Part shown: piece after piece, positions 54,972 through 64,000 of the stretch
Position numbering within the stretch: the stretch's first letter is position 1
Layout: each line of letters opens with the position of its first letter
From: Aminipila sp963524205
GTDB lineage: Bacteria; Bacillota; Clostridia; Peptostreptococcales; Anaerovoracaceae
DNA: 64,000 nucleotides
NCBI GenBank assembly: GCA_963524205.1
Contig: CAURED010000001.1
Coordinates: 217,518 to 281,517, forward strand
Direction of reading: 5' to 3'
Position numbers and translations under genes: made by a program
The notes under the pieces: generated by a model
Seen by the model: the letters and a program-made list of their open reading frames with translations, nothing else
Database searches by the model: none
What the model was told of the DNA's origin: nothing

Positions 54972-56453
54972 ATGAAAAACAGGACTACTGTCAACGAACT
55001 GCTTATTCAACGGGAAATGGATTTCTGGAATGTGCCAGGATTATCTTTGAGTATTGTGAAAAAAGGTCATGAACCTTATACGAAATCCTTTGGCTGGAGA
55101 GACAGGGAAAACCAACTGGAGGTAATGGATACTACACTTTTTGGTGTAGCCTCCTGTTCAAAATCCATGACCTCTGCAATAATTGCCATGTTGGTGGATT
55201 CAGGGAAACTGGACTACGATATTCCCGTTACAAACTACATTCCTGGCTTTGCAATGATGGATGAAGAAGCGATTGACGGCATGACCCTTCGGGACATGCT
55301 GTGCCACAGAACAGGTCTGGGCGGCCATGATGCCATATGGCCCGTCCCCAAAACATTGAAAGAATTCTCTCAGGTTTTTCCATATCTTCAACCCAGCGCT
55401 CCGTTCAGAAGCAGGCCGCAATACAGCAACATCATCTATGCTGTAATCGGTTATATTGCAGAAGCCGTAACCGGACAATCATGGGCCAGTCTGATGCAAA
55501 ATTATTTGTTTGATCCATTAGGTATGACCTCGGCTAACTGTCAGGCAAAGGACATGACTGATTCTGACGATTTTGCTCATCCATACCAGGTATTAGACGG
55601 CAAACTTACCAAGCTTCCCGTCTGGAATGTAGATGTAGTCGCTCCGGCGGCATCCGTTAACTGTACCGCAATAGATATGTGCAAATGGCTGACTTTCCTG
55701 ATCCATAAAGGCCGAACGGAAGACGGGACTCAATTGATTTCGGAAAATATCTTCCAAGCCATGATCACCCCACAGGTAGATTTTTCAGATGATATAGGAC
55801 CCGATGCGGAACTATATCCCTCAGACGGATATGCCATGGGGTGGAAAACCGGTAAATACAGAGAAAAATTAATTTGTAAGCATACGGGCAAAATCGAAGG
55901 ATATACCTCCATACAAGCCTTCATGCCAGACGATGATATTGGAATCTCAATTATGATGAACCTTCATTCACCCACCGTTGCCATCATGCATACGATTCTT
56001 TATACTCTCATTGACTCTCTGCTGGATCTTCCTTCGGTTGACTGGACCCGGAAATTCAGAGATGACAGGACACCTACGGCGGAGGACTATAAAGATTGCC
56101 ACGTGGACATCTTTCATTCCATTTATCCAGATGCCGTCCCAAATGAAATGCCGTCACATCAGCTTATGGCATCCTATAAGGCTCACTCATACGAAGGTAC
56201 ATACCACAATCCCGGATATGGTTTTTTAACAATAGTATCCAAGGGTGACAAGTTGTATATGAAATATCGGGACATGTTTTTACCTGCAATACCTTATTGG
56301 ACCGGTAATTTCCGAGTGGATAATGTAAAAGAAGATATATTGACACTGTCCATCCCACTTACCTTTATCTGCGATGAGGAGCATAAGAGCATTGGCTTAA
56401 GAATCCGTTTTGAGTCCCTGATTGATGATATTGTATTTCTTAAGAAAGATTAA
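54972..56453 (+). CDS. Beta-lactamase-family serine hydrolase (D-aminopeptidase/esterase type)
   Basis: 493 aa, RBS TAGGAGG. Penicillin-binding-protein-like fold with catalytic SCSK tetrad (Ser61, Lys64), YSN (QYSNIIYAVIG) and HTG (CKHTGKIEGYTS). The C-terminal about 100 residues form an extra beta-barrel (DUF3471-type) domain. No signal peptide is apparent, so an intracellular peptidase or esterase is more likely than a resistance enzyme. It has its own sigma-54 promoter, divergent from the peptidase operon, so it probably belongs to the same peptide-degradation regulon; a D-specific aminopeptidase role would fit. Confidence 0.9.
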   Translation: MKNRTTVNELLIQREMDFWNVPGLSLSIVKKGHEPYTKSFGWRDRENQLEVMDTTLFGVASCSKSMTSAIIAMLVDSGKLDYDIPVTNYIPGFAMMDEEAIDGMTLRDMLCHRTGLGGHDAIWPVPKTLKEFSQVFPYLQPSAPFRSRPQYSNIIYAVIGYIAEAVTGQSWASLMQNYLFDPLGMTSANCQAKDMTDSDDFAHPYQVLDGKLTKLPVWNVDVVAPAASVNCTAIDMCKWLTFLIHKGRTEDGTQLISENIFQAMITPQVDFSDDIGPDAELYPSDGYAMGWKTGKYREKLICKHTGKIEGYTSIQAFMPDDDIGISIMMNLHSPTVAIMHTILYTLIDSLLDLPSVDWTRKFRDDRTPTAEDYKDCHVDIFHSIYPDAVPNEMPSHQLMASYKAHSYEGTYHNPGYGFLTIVSKGDKLYMKYRDMFLPAIPYWTGNFRVDNVKEDILTLSIPLTFICDEEHKSIGLRIRFESLIDDIVFLKKD

Positions 56454-56454
56454 C

Positions 56455-58479
56455 TTACACCTGTTTGATAAATTGGATACCCTTTTCCGTAATCTGTGCC
56501 CCGCAGCGGCCGCGCTTTATAGATATAAAGCCTTGCACTTCCAGGTCAGACAATATTGACCGCAGTTTGCCGTCACTGATTTTAATACCCTGCATATTCA
56601 GATTTCCGATCATTGCACTGCGTCCAATCCCATGATAAGCCTGGGTAGCTTTGTAGATTTCTGTTAAAACCTTTTGGAAAACAGCATTTACGTCAACAGG
56701 TGTCCTTTCATCAGCAACATTCCTTTCCTTGGCAGAACCTGCTGGTTCGAAAGAATCAGCGGCCGTTCTGCTTTTTATTTCATACAAATACTCGGGGAAT
56801 TTCCCAAGTGTTTTATAGTACAAGCTGGCACTTTGAAGCTGTCTGATATTCCCCGGCCATTGGTACTCTACCAGTAATTTTTTCTCGCTCTCAGTAACAT
56901 TACTGTATGCTTTCCCGAGAAAAAATTTCAACAGAGATAAAATATCATCTTTTCTCTGACTTATGGGTTTTAAAAAAACAGGAATCACATTTAATCTATA
57001 AAATAAATCTGCACGGAATTTTCCCTTTTGCACTGCATCTTCTAATTTTGAATTGGTAGCTGCGATAATTCTGATATCCACATCAATTACCTTTTCACTG
57101 CCTATCCGCATAATCTGCTTTTCCTGAATGGCCCGCAGCAGTCTCGTTTGAAGATTGGCAGAAATATCTCCTATCTCATCTAAAAACAAAGTTCCCGTAT
57201 GCGCTTTTTCAAAAAACCCAAGCTTTCCGTTTTTTTGTGCTCCCGTAAAAGAACCGCCTTCATATCCAAACAGTTCACTTTCAAGAAGAGTCTCGGGTAT
57301 GGCTGCACAATTTACGGCAACAAAAGGTGCATTACTCCTATTGGAATAATTGTGTATAGACTGTGCCATCAATTCCTTTCCGGTCCCCGTTTCGCCTCTT
57401 ATCAATATTGTATAATCTGTTTTTGCTACCTGCTTTGCCACATCAATACATTCTGCCATGGAATCAGACTTAAAAATAATATCCTGAAAAGTATGTTTAG
57501 CAATCAGTCCCTTTTTCACATTATAATTTTTTAAATTGATTTCTATGTCATGTAATATCTTTTCACTTTGCAAATTCAATAAATAGCCTATGGTCTCATC
57601 CATCAACTTTATGGTAGTTTTTTCAAATATATAGTTTTCATCTGCGAGAACTAACGGATAATTTTTTAAATCCTCACCTCGGATAAGTTCAACATCAATA
57701 TATTCAAAGGGAGCATTCACATTTGTCTCAAATATAGCATTAGCTTTCTCATTAAAATAAACCACTTCCAGATTTTCATTCAGCATAATGATAGCTGCTA
57801 AAGAATTATCCACTACACGGTTTAACAATTTTCCTTTCAGATAACTGTTATAATAATTATCATGATAATCAGTATTCGGTTCGACGATTGTGTGCAAATG
57901 CCTGATCAGATTTCGATTTACCACATCATTTTCCAGATCAAGCTTTCTCATTAATTTCAGCAATGTATCAAAGCTTATTTCTCGATACCCTATATTTACT
58001 ATTTTCTTAACGGTTTTGGGTACTAGACTCTCCTCATTAGGTGTAATAGCGTACTCTATCCCATTGTACTTTCCGCTTGCTGCCGATTCCTTGTCGTATG
58101 GAATTAGATTCAAATGGTTAATACCGAGTTCATAAAGTGTATACGTGGTTTGTATGGTGGTTTCATAGGTATCATTTACAACGAACACTTCCGTATCTTT
58201 AGGAATTTCCAGCATGGCGTGGAGAAATTCTTTTCTTATACTTCTTCCAAGCAGTATCAATTTATAAAAATTTGATATGTGATTTTTAAGCTGATAAATC
58301 ATATCCTCATAAACCATAAGATATGCATCTGCTTCAATTTGTTCATTGGGTAACAATTCACTGATAAAATAGCTTTTTATTTCTATATACCCTTCAAATA
58401 TGTGATACAGGGCATTTTCCAAATACGTAATAACTTCTTGATTCTCTCTATTTTTATAGATAAGTGCAATCTTTTTCAT
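56455..58479 (-). CDS. Sigma-54-dependent enhancer-binding activator (PAS-AAA+-HTH)
   Basis: 674 aa from ATG 58479 (GGGAGG 8 nt upstream; other ATGs are too close). About 1-185 is an unrecognised N-terminal sensor domain, about 220-325 PAS-like (LAAIIMLNENLEVVYFNEKA), about 340-570 the AAA+ domain with Walker A GETGTGKE, the sigma-54 contact loop GSFTGA (Ser for the usual Ala), Walker B GTLFLDEIGD and arginine finger region. The last 80 residues carry the DNA-binding domain. Convergent with the serine hydrolase gene, ending 1 bp after its stop. It should drive the two -24/-12 promoters at 54747-54764 and 54912-54928. Confidence 0.93.
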   Translation of the reverse strand: MKKIALIYKNRENQEVITYLENALYHIFEGYIEIKSYFISELLPNEQIEADAYLMVYEDMIYQLKNHISNFYKLILLGRSIRKEFLHAMLEIPKDTEVFVVNDTYETTIQTTYTLYELGINHLNLIPYDKESAASGKYNGIEYAITPNEESLVPKTVKKIVNIGYREISFDTLLKLMRKLDLENDVVNRNLIRHLHTIVEPNTDYHDNYYNSYLKGKLLNRVVDNSLAAIIMLNENLEVVYFNEKANAIFETNVNAPFEYIDVELIRGEDLKNYPLVLADENYIFEKTTIKLMDETIGYLLNLQSEKILHDIEINLKNYNVKKGLIAKHTFQDIIFKSDSMAECIDVAKQVAKTDYTILIRGETGTGKELMAQSIHNYSNRSNAPFVAVNCAAIPETLLESELFGYEGGSFTGAQKNGKLGFFEKAHTGTLFLDEIGDISANLQTRLLRAIQEKQIMRIGSEKVIDVDIRIIAATNSKLEDAVQKGKFRADLFYRLNVIPVFLKPISQRKDDILSLLKFFLGKAYSNVTESEKKLLVEYQWPGNIRQLQSASLYYKTLGKFPEYLYEIKSRTAADSFEPAGSAKERNVADERTPVDVNAVFQKVLTEIYKATQAYHGIGRSAMIGNLNMQGIKISDGKLRSILSDLEVQGFISIKRGRCGAQITEKGIQFIKQV

Positions 58480-58643
58480 TGACATGACCTCCCAAACAAT
58501 ATTCTCCATTTAATTTAACTATACAAGGCAACAAAAAATAATGCAACTAAATTGGTTAAAATGAGATTAATTGCTGTCACCCCTCTATCGAACCCCATGA
58601 TTCAAAAGACTATGGTCTCATCTAACCGTGGTTTTCTGTATGC

Positions 58644-58674
58644 AAAAAAAGCAGCTGAGTTTGTACTACTCAGC
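58644..58674 (-). terminator. Terminator of aspartate decarboxylase gene
   Basis: Minus strand stem GCTGAGT / ACTCAGC (7 bp) followed by GCTTTTTTTGC. A near-ideal rho-independent terminator 69 bp after the stop. Confidence 0.85.
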
Positions 58675-58742
58675 CACCTCCATTAATTTTATGGATATTT
58701 TGATATTATAATGTATGTATATGTTCTCAAAAGCCGTCTTGC

Positions 58743-60386
58743 TTAACTAATTCTAATTTTGTAATTTTCAGTCCATTCTTCTACATAACCTTCCATAACA
58801 TCACGAAGAACTTTTCCTATTTTAGAATATGATTCGTCGCAGAGATTTGCCAGTGATATCCTTATGGACCATTCAGGACCATTGAAACCATTTCCGTCCA
58901 GGAGCACAATTGATGATTGTTCTGCAAGCCTTATAAGTATGTCCACAGTTTTGTAGTTACCCTTTAAGTATTTTGCGAAATCCTCACCGTAGTTTTGGCT
59001 TGCCCACTCAAGGAGATCGAACTGAGTATAGTACGCTGCGCTATATTGATCTTTTTTTGCCTCAAGTCCCAGCCCCTCGAACAATAGCTTCTGCCTGCGG
59101 CGACAGATATTTTTTGTAAGATTTTTGTACTTGTTCTCTCTATCCGTTATGGCGAACAAAGAAAAGAAAGCCATCTGCACCTGCTGAGGTGTTGAAAGTC
59201 CTGCAGTGTGGTTAAGAGCAACCTGTCTGCTATCGGCCACTATCCTGTCTACAAACTTTATGCTGTCTGGATTAGTTGAAAGCCCGGAGTATCTTCTTCT
59301 TGCTCTTTCCTTCTTGTCCTGGTCCTGCTCCTTTAGAAGTTTATCAAATACATTGTCCTCATAGATAGCAATAGTTCCCAGCCTCCAGCCTGTGACTCCG
59401 AAGTATTTAGAGTAAGAGTAAACCCCTATAGTGTTATAGGGCAGATCAGCCATCAGAGACCTGAAGCCGTCCACAAAGGTGCTATATACGTCATCTGATA
59501 TAATCATGAGGTCTGGATTGTCCTTATCCACGATGTTTTTTAGGAGCTTAACTGATTCTGGCTTCATAGCAACCGAAGGAGGATTGCTTGGATTTACTAT
59601 GCAGAGAGCCTTTATTGATTTGTCACTAAGCTTCTCTATTTCTGAAGTAGGATACTGCCATGTCCTGTTACCCTGCTCATCCACTTCGTTTGCGGAAATA
59701 TTCACCACTTCAAAGCTATACCGCGGCAGATGCGGTATCTCCAGATAAGGCGTAAACACTGGTGTCATGATAGCTATCTTATCTCCTTTTGAAAGCATGT
59801 TGTTTGCAATGAGGGAATCGAACACGTAGCACATCCCTGCTGTAGCTCCCTCTACTGCAAAGGTCCTGAACATACCTTCAAGTGGTTCATTGTAGCATAA
59901 CTCCTGTATAAGGTAATCGTTCACCACCTTTTCTATATGCCTTAGCATCCTGTCAGGCATAGGATAGTTATCCCCGATTATACCGTCTGCAAGCTCGTAT
60001 ATCCATTCGTCCGGATTGAATCCTTTCATAGTTATTCCGTAGTTTATTATTCTCTTAAGGTGCTCTGCCCCTGGAGCGCTGCTGTTTTTGTTGATGTATT
60101 CCTTGAAACGTTGTGCAATCCCCTCCTTTTTAGGCATTCCCCCTAAGTCTCCCTCGTTCCAGACCCTTCTGCTTTCCGAAACTGCGAACTGTCCAAATGT
60201 GAAAAATGCTTCTCTAGGTGTTGCTGCTATCCAGTTAGGATTTCCCCTCCCCGCATCCAGCAGCGAGTGCGTTCCGCTCTTGTTTGACTCTGCTGCAAGA
60301 CTTATTAACTTGTCTTTGAGTTCGAATGGGCTGATTTTACCATATACTTTTTCTATTTCTTCTCTTTGAAGACTCATTTTATCCAT
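58743..60386 (-). CDS. asdA: Aspartate 4-decarboxylase/aminotransferase
   Basis: 547 aa, RBS AGGGGG. Fold type I PLP enzyme longer than ordinary aminotransferases: N-terminal LLDAGRGNPNWIAATPREAF and IVNPSNPPSVAMKPES are the hallmarks of L-aspartate beta-decarboxylase; SYSKYFGVTGWRLG holds the Schiff-base Lys. Converts L-aspartate to L-alanine and CO2, with side aminotransferase activity. In other bacteria it works with an aspartate:alanine exchanger (AspT) to make a proton gradient; here an APC permease lies upstream of the aspartate racemase. Family assignment is firm. Confidence 0.95.
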   Translation of the reverse strand: MDKMSLQREEIEKVYGKISPFELKDKLISLAAESNKSGTHSLLDAGRGNPNWIAATPREAFFTFGQFAVSESRRVWNEGDLGGMPKKEGIAQRFKEYINKNSSAPGAEHLKRIINYGITMKGFNPDEWIYELADGIIGDNYPMPDRMLRHIEKVVNDYLIQELCYNEPLEGMFRTFAVEGATAGMCYVFDSLIANNMLSKGDKIAIMTPVFTPYLEIPHLPRYSFEVVNISANEVDEQGNRTWQYPTSEIEKLSDKSIKALCIVNPSNPPSVAMKPESVKLLKNIVDKDNPDLMIISDDVYSTFVDGFRSLMADLPYNTIGVYSYSKYFGVTGWRLGTIAIYEDNVFDKLLKEQDQDKKERARRRYSGLSTNPDSIKFVDRIVADSRQVALNHTAGLSTPQQVQMAFFSLFAITDRENKYKNLTKNICRRRQKLLFEGLGLEAKKDQYSAAYYTQFDLLEWASQNYGEDFAKYLKGNYKTVDILIRLAEQSSIVLLDGNGFNGPEWSIRISLANLCDESYSKIGKVLRDVMEGYVEEWTENYKIRIS

Positions 60387-60466
60387 TAATATTTGCCCCC
60401 TATTATTTTTATGTAGTTTTATATCTTCTAATTATCATTAATCATATTCTGCTTATACTATAAAGT

Positions 60467-61201
60467 TTAATCCATAGCTTTTCTTCCCACCATTTCAATT
60501 GCGCTCTGGGCTAGTATTTTAGTTGGGTCGATAAAATTGCCTTTTATATTCATCAGCTGGAAAGCCACAGGCAACTCAGTACAACCTAAGATTACAGTAT
60601 CTGCGTTCTGCATTTCGAAATAAGAAAGTATAGGATTTATATCGTCTAAGTTGTATTCTGTTCGTCCAGCTTTAATGCCATATATTAGGTCACTAATTTT
60701 GTCCTGATCTGCATCATTTGGTTTTACAACTTCAATACCATACTTTTTTAATATCTTATCATAAACTCCGGACTTACAGGTTCCTGCTGTGGCTAACAAT
60801 CCTATCTTACTGGCGTCAGGTTTAACCTTTTTTATTTTTTTAGCAACTTCTTCAATCATATTAATAAAAGGTATACGAAGGTATTTTACTATTTCATCGT
60901 AAAAGTAATGTGCAGTATTACATGGCATTATTATGACATCTGCCCCCATTAATTCAAGTTTCATAGCTGCCTCTACCATGTATTTTGTTGGATCATCCCC
61001 ATAACCTAAAATATAACTAGTTCTATCAGGTATTGCAGTATAATTGTCAATCAATATATGGATATGCTCATTATCATTCTTTGCTTCTGTCAGAATAATA
61101 ATTTTATGAAAAAGATCATCCGTTGCAAGTGGTCCCATGCCACCCAGTATTCCAATTGTTTTATTATTCAACTGCTCATTATTAAATTTTTTATCAGACA
61201 T
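60467..61201 (-). CDS. Aspartate/glutamate racemase family protein
   Basis: 244 aa. Begins ...KTIGILGGMGPLATDDLFHK, the usual aspartate racemase start, and has both catalytic cysteines: MPCNTAHYFYDEI and VILGCTELPVAF. Interconverts D- and L-aspartate without PLP. Directly upstream of asdA on the same strand (80 bp gap), so it could feed D-aspartate released from peptides to the decarboxylase. The upstream region is shared with the divergent LysR gene. Confidence 0.93.
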   Translation of the reverse strand: MSDKKFNNEQLNNKTIGILGGMGPLATDDLFHKIIILTEAKNDNEHIHILIDNYTAIPDRTSYILGYGDDPTKYMVEAAMKLELMGADVIIMPCNTAHYFYDEIVKYLRIPFINMIEEVAKKIKKVKPDASKIGLLATAGTCKSGVYDKILKKYGIEVVKPNDADQDKISDLIYGIKAGRTEYNLDDINPILSYFEMQNADTVILGCTELPVAFQLMNIKGNFIDPTKILAQSAIEMVGRKAMD

Positions 61202-61384
61202 TATTAACTCACCACCGAATTTATATTAAATTTTGTTTTGAAATTATGTTAATAAGAATATGATATCGCGATTTTCAATTATTCTGATTTACAACATCAT
61301 TATAGCACCGTATAATATATATGAAAAATACTATAAATATATCGTATTTATACTTTTTCAATATAAATCAAAGGAGTGATTTGC

Positions 61385-62257
61385 TTGGATATTAAACAAC
61401 TTAATTATTTTCTTGCAATTGTTGAAGAGGGCAGCATTACCAAAGCTGCGGAAAGACTGCACATAGCTCAGCCACCTCTTAGCCATCAATTGAAGCTTCT
61501 TGAGGAGGAACTTGAAATAAAACTAATAGAAAGAACGACTAAAAAGCTCCAAATAACAGGTGCTGGTGAGCTTTTACAATATCGCGCTGAGCAAATTATG
61601 CAGTTAGTAGAAACAACTATCAACGAATTAAAAAATTATAATAAAGAATTCTTAGGTGTATTATCAGTTGGTACTGTACCATCTTCAGGGGGAATACTTT
61701 TACCAGAATTGCTATATTCTTTTCATGAAAAATACCCTAGCTTGAATTTTCAAATACGAGAAGGAGATACATATAGAATATTAGATATGCTGACTAAAGG
61801 AATAATAGATATTGGAATTGTTAGAACTCCATTTAATTCTGAAATCTTTGAATCAATTAGTTTGCCCTATGATCCAATGATGGCTATAACCAAGGACGAT
61901 TTGTACTTACAGGGAGAAAATGAATTCATATCGGTAACGAATCTTATCAACGTTCCATTAATCATAGATCGGAGATTTGAGCTGATGATAGTTAGCTCAT
62001 GTAAAAAGGCAGGATTTAAACCCCGAATACTTTGTGAATGTGATGACGTCAGATCGATAATATCATGGGCACAAACAGGGATGGGAGTTGGTATTGTACC
62101 TAAACCAGCTACTGGGCTTATTTCAAATCCGAATATAATTTGTAGAGAGATCAATGAGTTATCTTTGGAAACAAGGACAACTCTGTTATGGCTTAAAGAT
62201 AGACATCTATCATATATCGCCAAAGAATTTTTGCAGGTTTTCGAGGCTGTTTTATAG
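61385..62257 (+). CDS. LysR-family transcriptional regulator
   Basis: 290 aa from TTG 61385, since AAGGAG at 61372-61377 is 8 nt upstream; the GTG at 61376 would overlap it. N-terminal HTH: QLNYFLAIVEEGSITKAAERLHIAQPPLSHQLKLLEEEL. A C-terminal periplasmic-binding-like domain (about 90-290). Divergent from the aspartate racemase-decarboxylase pair, which it most likely controls. The intergenic region has AT-rich T-N11-A-like sequences but no single clear site. Confidence 0.93.
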   Translation: MDIKQLNYFLAIVEEGSITKAAERLHIAQPPLSHQLKLLEEELEIKLIERTTKKLQITGAGELLQYRAEQIMQLVETTINELKNYNKEFLGVLSVGTVPSSGGILLPELLYSFHEKYPSLNFQIREGDTYRILDMLTKGIIDIGIVRTPFNSEIFESISLPYDPMMAITKDDLYLQGENEFISVTNLINVPLIIDRRFELMIVSSCKKAGFKPRILCECDDVRSIISWAQTGMGVGIVPKPATGLISNPNIICREINELSLETRTTLLWLKDRHLSYIAKEFLQVFEAVL

Positions 62258-62344
62258 ACTATAAACACCAGAAACTCACATTTAGGATAGATGTTAAGAA
62301 ATTATTACAAATCTTCATATCACCTATTTTTTACCCTGTTTTAA

Positions 62345-62383
62345 AGGCCCAAAAACACCATATATTTATCCGTTTTTGAGCCT
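62345..62383. terminator. Shared hairpin between LysR gene and DUF1349 gene
   Basis: Arms aggcccaaaaac / gtttttgagcct, 12 bp with one G-U pair on the minus strand, between two convergent genes; T-rich on both sides. Confidence 0.6.
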
Positions 62384-62464
62384 TGTTTTTGCCTCTAACT
62401 TACAACTTAATTGTGGTCATCTTCTATTTTCCTTCATTGGCCCTTTTGTTTTCAAGCTAACAGA

Positions 62465-63076
62465 TTATTTACATTCCAATATGTCTTCTACTGATTCAGC
62501 TTCATACTCCAAGAAGTCAAATTTTGAAGTGCACGCCTTCCCGGTCAGGCAAAGAGATGTCACTCCCAATTTCATCTTGTCGGAATACCTTGCCAGGTTA
62601 AAGTATCTCACTAACGGCCACGCCTTGCCATCCAAGGAATAATGCATAGCCATAAGATTTCCTTTTTTAGTTATTCTAAGATATGGAACCGCATCTCCAA
62701 TAATTTGCGAATCGCAATCATCCGAAGTAGCTTTGTTTACTACGCTTACTATTTTTAAATCGCCATTTACCACTTCATACCCTACTCTGCACCAATTTTC
62801 TTCATCTACAACCAACATAATGCATCCTGTGTCGTATTCTGATTTGAAATCTACAGAGACTCTGGTAGTACAAACAAAATCATCATTTGTTACATAGGTG
62901 AACAGGAATGGTGCATTTTGGCACACTTCACCTCCCGGATCATTAAAGAAATCTGTTGATTCAGGAGCCGTTATGCTTATTTGATTATTATTTAGAATCG
63001 CCCATTTGTCTGGCTTATTTTTCCAGCAAAGTGACTCATCTGCAAGTTTATCATTAATGTCATTAAAAATATTCAA
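62465..63076 (-). CDS. DUF1349 (concanavalin-like) family protein
   Basis: 203 aa from TTG 63076 (AAGGAGA upstream); the frame continues into the preceding permease gene and an ATG there has no RBS. Full-length match to the DUF1349 jelly-roll family: NDINDKLADESLCWKNKPDKWA, TDFFNDPGGEVCQNAPFLFT, CIMLVVDEENWCRVGYEVVN and FEFLEYEAESVEDI-like tail. Some members are annotated regulation of enolase protein 1-like; the true role is unknown. It follows the APC permease by 23 bp, so probably cotranscribed. Confidence 0.85.
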   Translation of the reverse strand: MNIFNDINDKLADESLCWKNKPDKWAILNNNQISITAPESTDFFNDPGGEVCQNAPFLFTYVTNDDFVCTTRVSVDFKSEYDTGCIMLVVDEENWCRVGYEVVNGDLKIVSVVNKATSDDCDSQIIGDAVPYLRITKKGNLMAMHYSLDGKAWPLVRYFNLARYSDKMKLGVTSLCLTGKACTSKFDFLEYEAESVEDILECK

Positions 63077-63099
63077 TATGCTTATCTCCTTTATTTTTA

Positions 63100-64000
63100 T
63101 TATATTTTCAATTCCGGGGGTAGTTTTCTGAAGAAATTCGTGGATATTGCCAAGTATATAAATCCAATAGCCACCCAACTCAGTCCAAGCATTTTTGCGG
63201 ATGCTGACAGATTGAGCCACAGGATCACAGATATTACCATTGCAATTAAAGGCACCAGCATATATCGTATGATACCACTCCCATTCCTGTTATGCTCCTT
63301 AATGTAAAATTGTGCAATTACTGATGCATTAACAAAAGTAAAACCGATGAGCGCACCAAAACTTATCAAACTTGCTGCACCTATTAGATTGTCTGCATAA
63401 AACACTGCAGTAAGCCCTATCAACGCAGAAATAATAATATTAAGTACAGGTGTCCTAAACCTTGGACTAACATAACCGAATACCTTTTTAGGAAGCATGC
63501 CGTCCCTACCCATAGCATATAGCATTCTTGCCACAGCTGCCTGGCTTGCCACTGCACAAACTACATTTGCGAAACAATCTACGTCTAGGAACAGTGCCGG
63601 CATGAAATTGGCTTTTATACGTCCCAATAATTCAAAGGCTCCTATATCGGGATTTTCCATTGAATTCCACGCTGCTGGCCATGCCAACTGTGATATATAG
63701 GATGTAACAATGAATAACAACCCTGCAATCAAACATGTCATTATGAGTGCTTTTGGAATATCCTTGTCAGGATTTACAGATTCTTCTGCCACCAAAGTAA
63801 TGGCATCAAATCCCATGAAACCTACTATTAATATTGCAGCTCCTCGGGCTAATGCATTTACGCTTACCAAATCTGTATCCAACACACTCTTCATATGTAT
63901 TAGTGTACCTTCCCCTCCACCTTCCATAACAAACTTTGCGCAAAGAATAATAAAAAGCAATACGAATCCAGTAGTCAGTATGGTAATTACAAAGTCAACC
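63100..64000 (-). CDS. APC-family amino acid permease (5' end outside window)
   Basis: About 300 C-terminal codons are visible; the frame is open to the right edge. At least seven hydrophobic helices, with GFMGFDAITLVAEESVNPDK (the APC TM6-7 region) and DVDCFANVVCAVASQAAVARMLYAMGRDGMLPKKVFG. These resemble the cationic/neutral amino acid transporter branch, PuuP/YhdG-like. Together with asdA and the aspartate racemase downstream it may supply an amino acid for that pathway, but the substrate is not determined. Confidence 0.88.
   Translation of the reverse strand, partial: VDFVITILTTGFVLLFIILCAKFVMEGGGEGTLIHMKSVLDTDLVSVNALARGAAILIVGFMGFDAITLVAEESVNPDKDIPKALIMTCLIAGLLFIVTSYISQLAWPAAWNSMENPDIGAFELLGRIKANFMPALFLDVDCFANVVCAVASQAAVARMLYAMGRDGMLPKKVFGYVSPRFRTPVLNIIISALIGLTAVFYADNLIGAASLISFGALIGFTFVNASVIAQFYIKEHNRNGSGIIRYMLVPLIAMVISVILWLNLSASAKMLGLSWVAIGFIYLAISTNFFRKLPPELKI

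Overview
The window is low-GC, gene-dense DNA with strong AGGAGG-type ribosome binding sites, frequent TTG/GTG starts, an S-layer (SLH) anchored protein, ECF sigma factors and a DUF4489 protein. Together these point to an anaerobic Gram-positive of the class Clostridia. I cannot name the genus from the sequence. No rRNA, tRNA, CRISPR array or complete insertion sequence was seen.

Layout. 1-598: 5' part of a PLP aminotransferase. 857-8976: a cobalamin (B12) riboswitch with promoter and terminator, followed by one very large SLH surface protein that carries a transcobalamin-like alpha-toroid plus DUF4430 pair. 9028-13249: a heterodimeric ABC exporter with a MarR regulator and matching palindromic operators. 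13268-16488: two-gene NHEJ module (Ku, LigD). 16565-19060: small genes (Imm5-like immunity protein, tRNA-binding OB-fold protein, LUD protein, small membrane protein). 19254-24891: second heterodimeric ABC exporter plus acyltransferase, divergent from a MerR regulator, with a textbook 19-bp-spacer MerR promoter. 25020-27801: P-type cation ATPase behind a yybP-ykoY (Mn2+) riboswitch. 27921-31838: ArsC-like protein, DUF4491 membrane protein, a dihydrolipoamide-dehydrogenase-like flavoprotein and a berberine-bridge-type oxidase. 32203-33340: gene decay (EamA exporter with an in-frame stop, tail of a PatB/MalY-type lyase). 33476-38334: ornithine cyclodeaminase/aminotransferase/Eis-type acetyltransferase operon, divergent from a PucR regulator. 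38588-43843: AraC regulator, then ECF sigma/membrane protein/ABC/permease/VanY operon. 44180-51358: Rrf2 regulator with twin operators facing a flavin-type oxidase, an ECF sigma/anti-sigma pair, a DUF4489 tandem protein, and several broken genes including one cut by an IS3-type remnant. 51445-58479: sigma-54 regulon for peptide breakdown (APC permease, DmpA-type and DppA-type aminopeptidases, divergent serine hydrolase, and an enhancer-binding activator). 58743-64000: aspartate module (aspartate 4-decarboxylase, aspartate racemase, LysR regulator), a DUF1349 protein and a second APC permease running off the end.

How it works together. Much of the regulation can be read from the DNA: two metabolite/metal riboswitches, a MarR pair of operators, a MerR promoter, two Rrf2 operators and two divergent sigma-54 promoters. 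The physiological theme is amino-acid/peptide scavenging and fermentation plus export-based defence. The most notable element is the B12-riboswitch-controlled, wall-anchored protein whose domain pair resembles animal intrinsic factor/transcobalamin. It is a candidate Gram-positive surface B12-capture protein.
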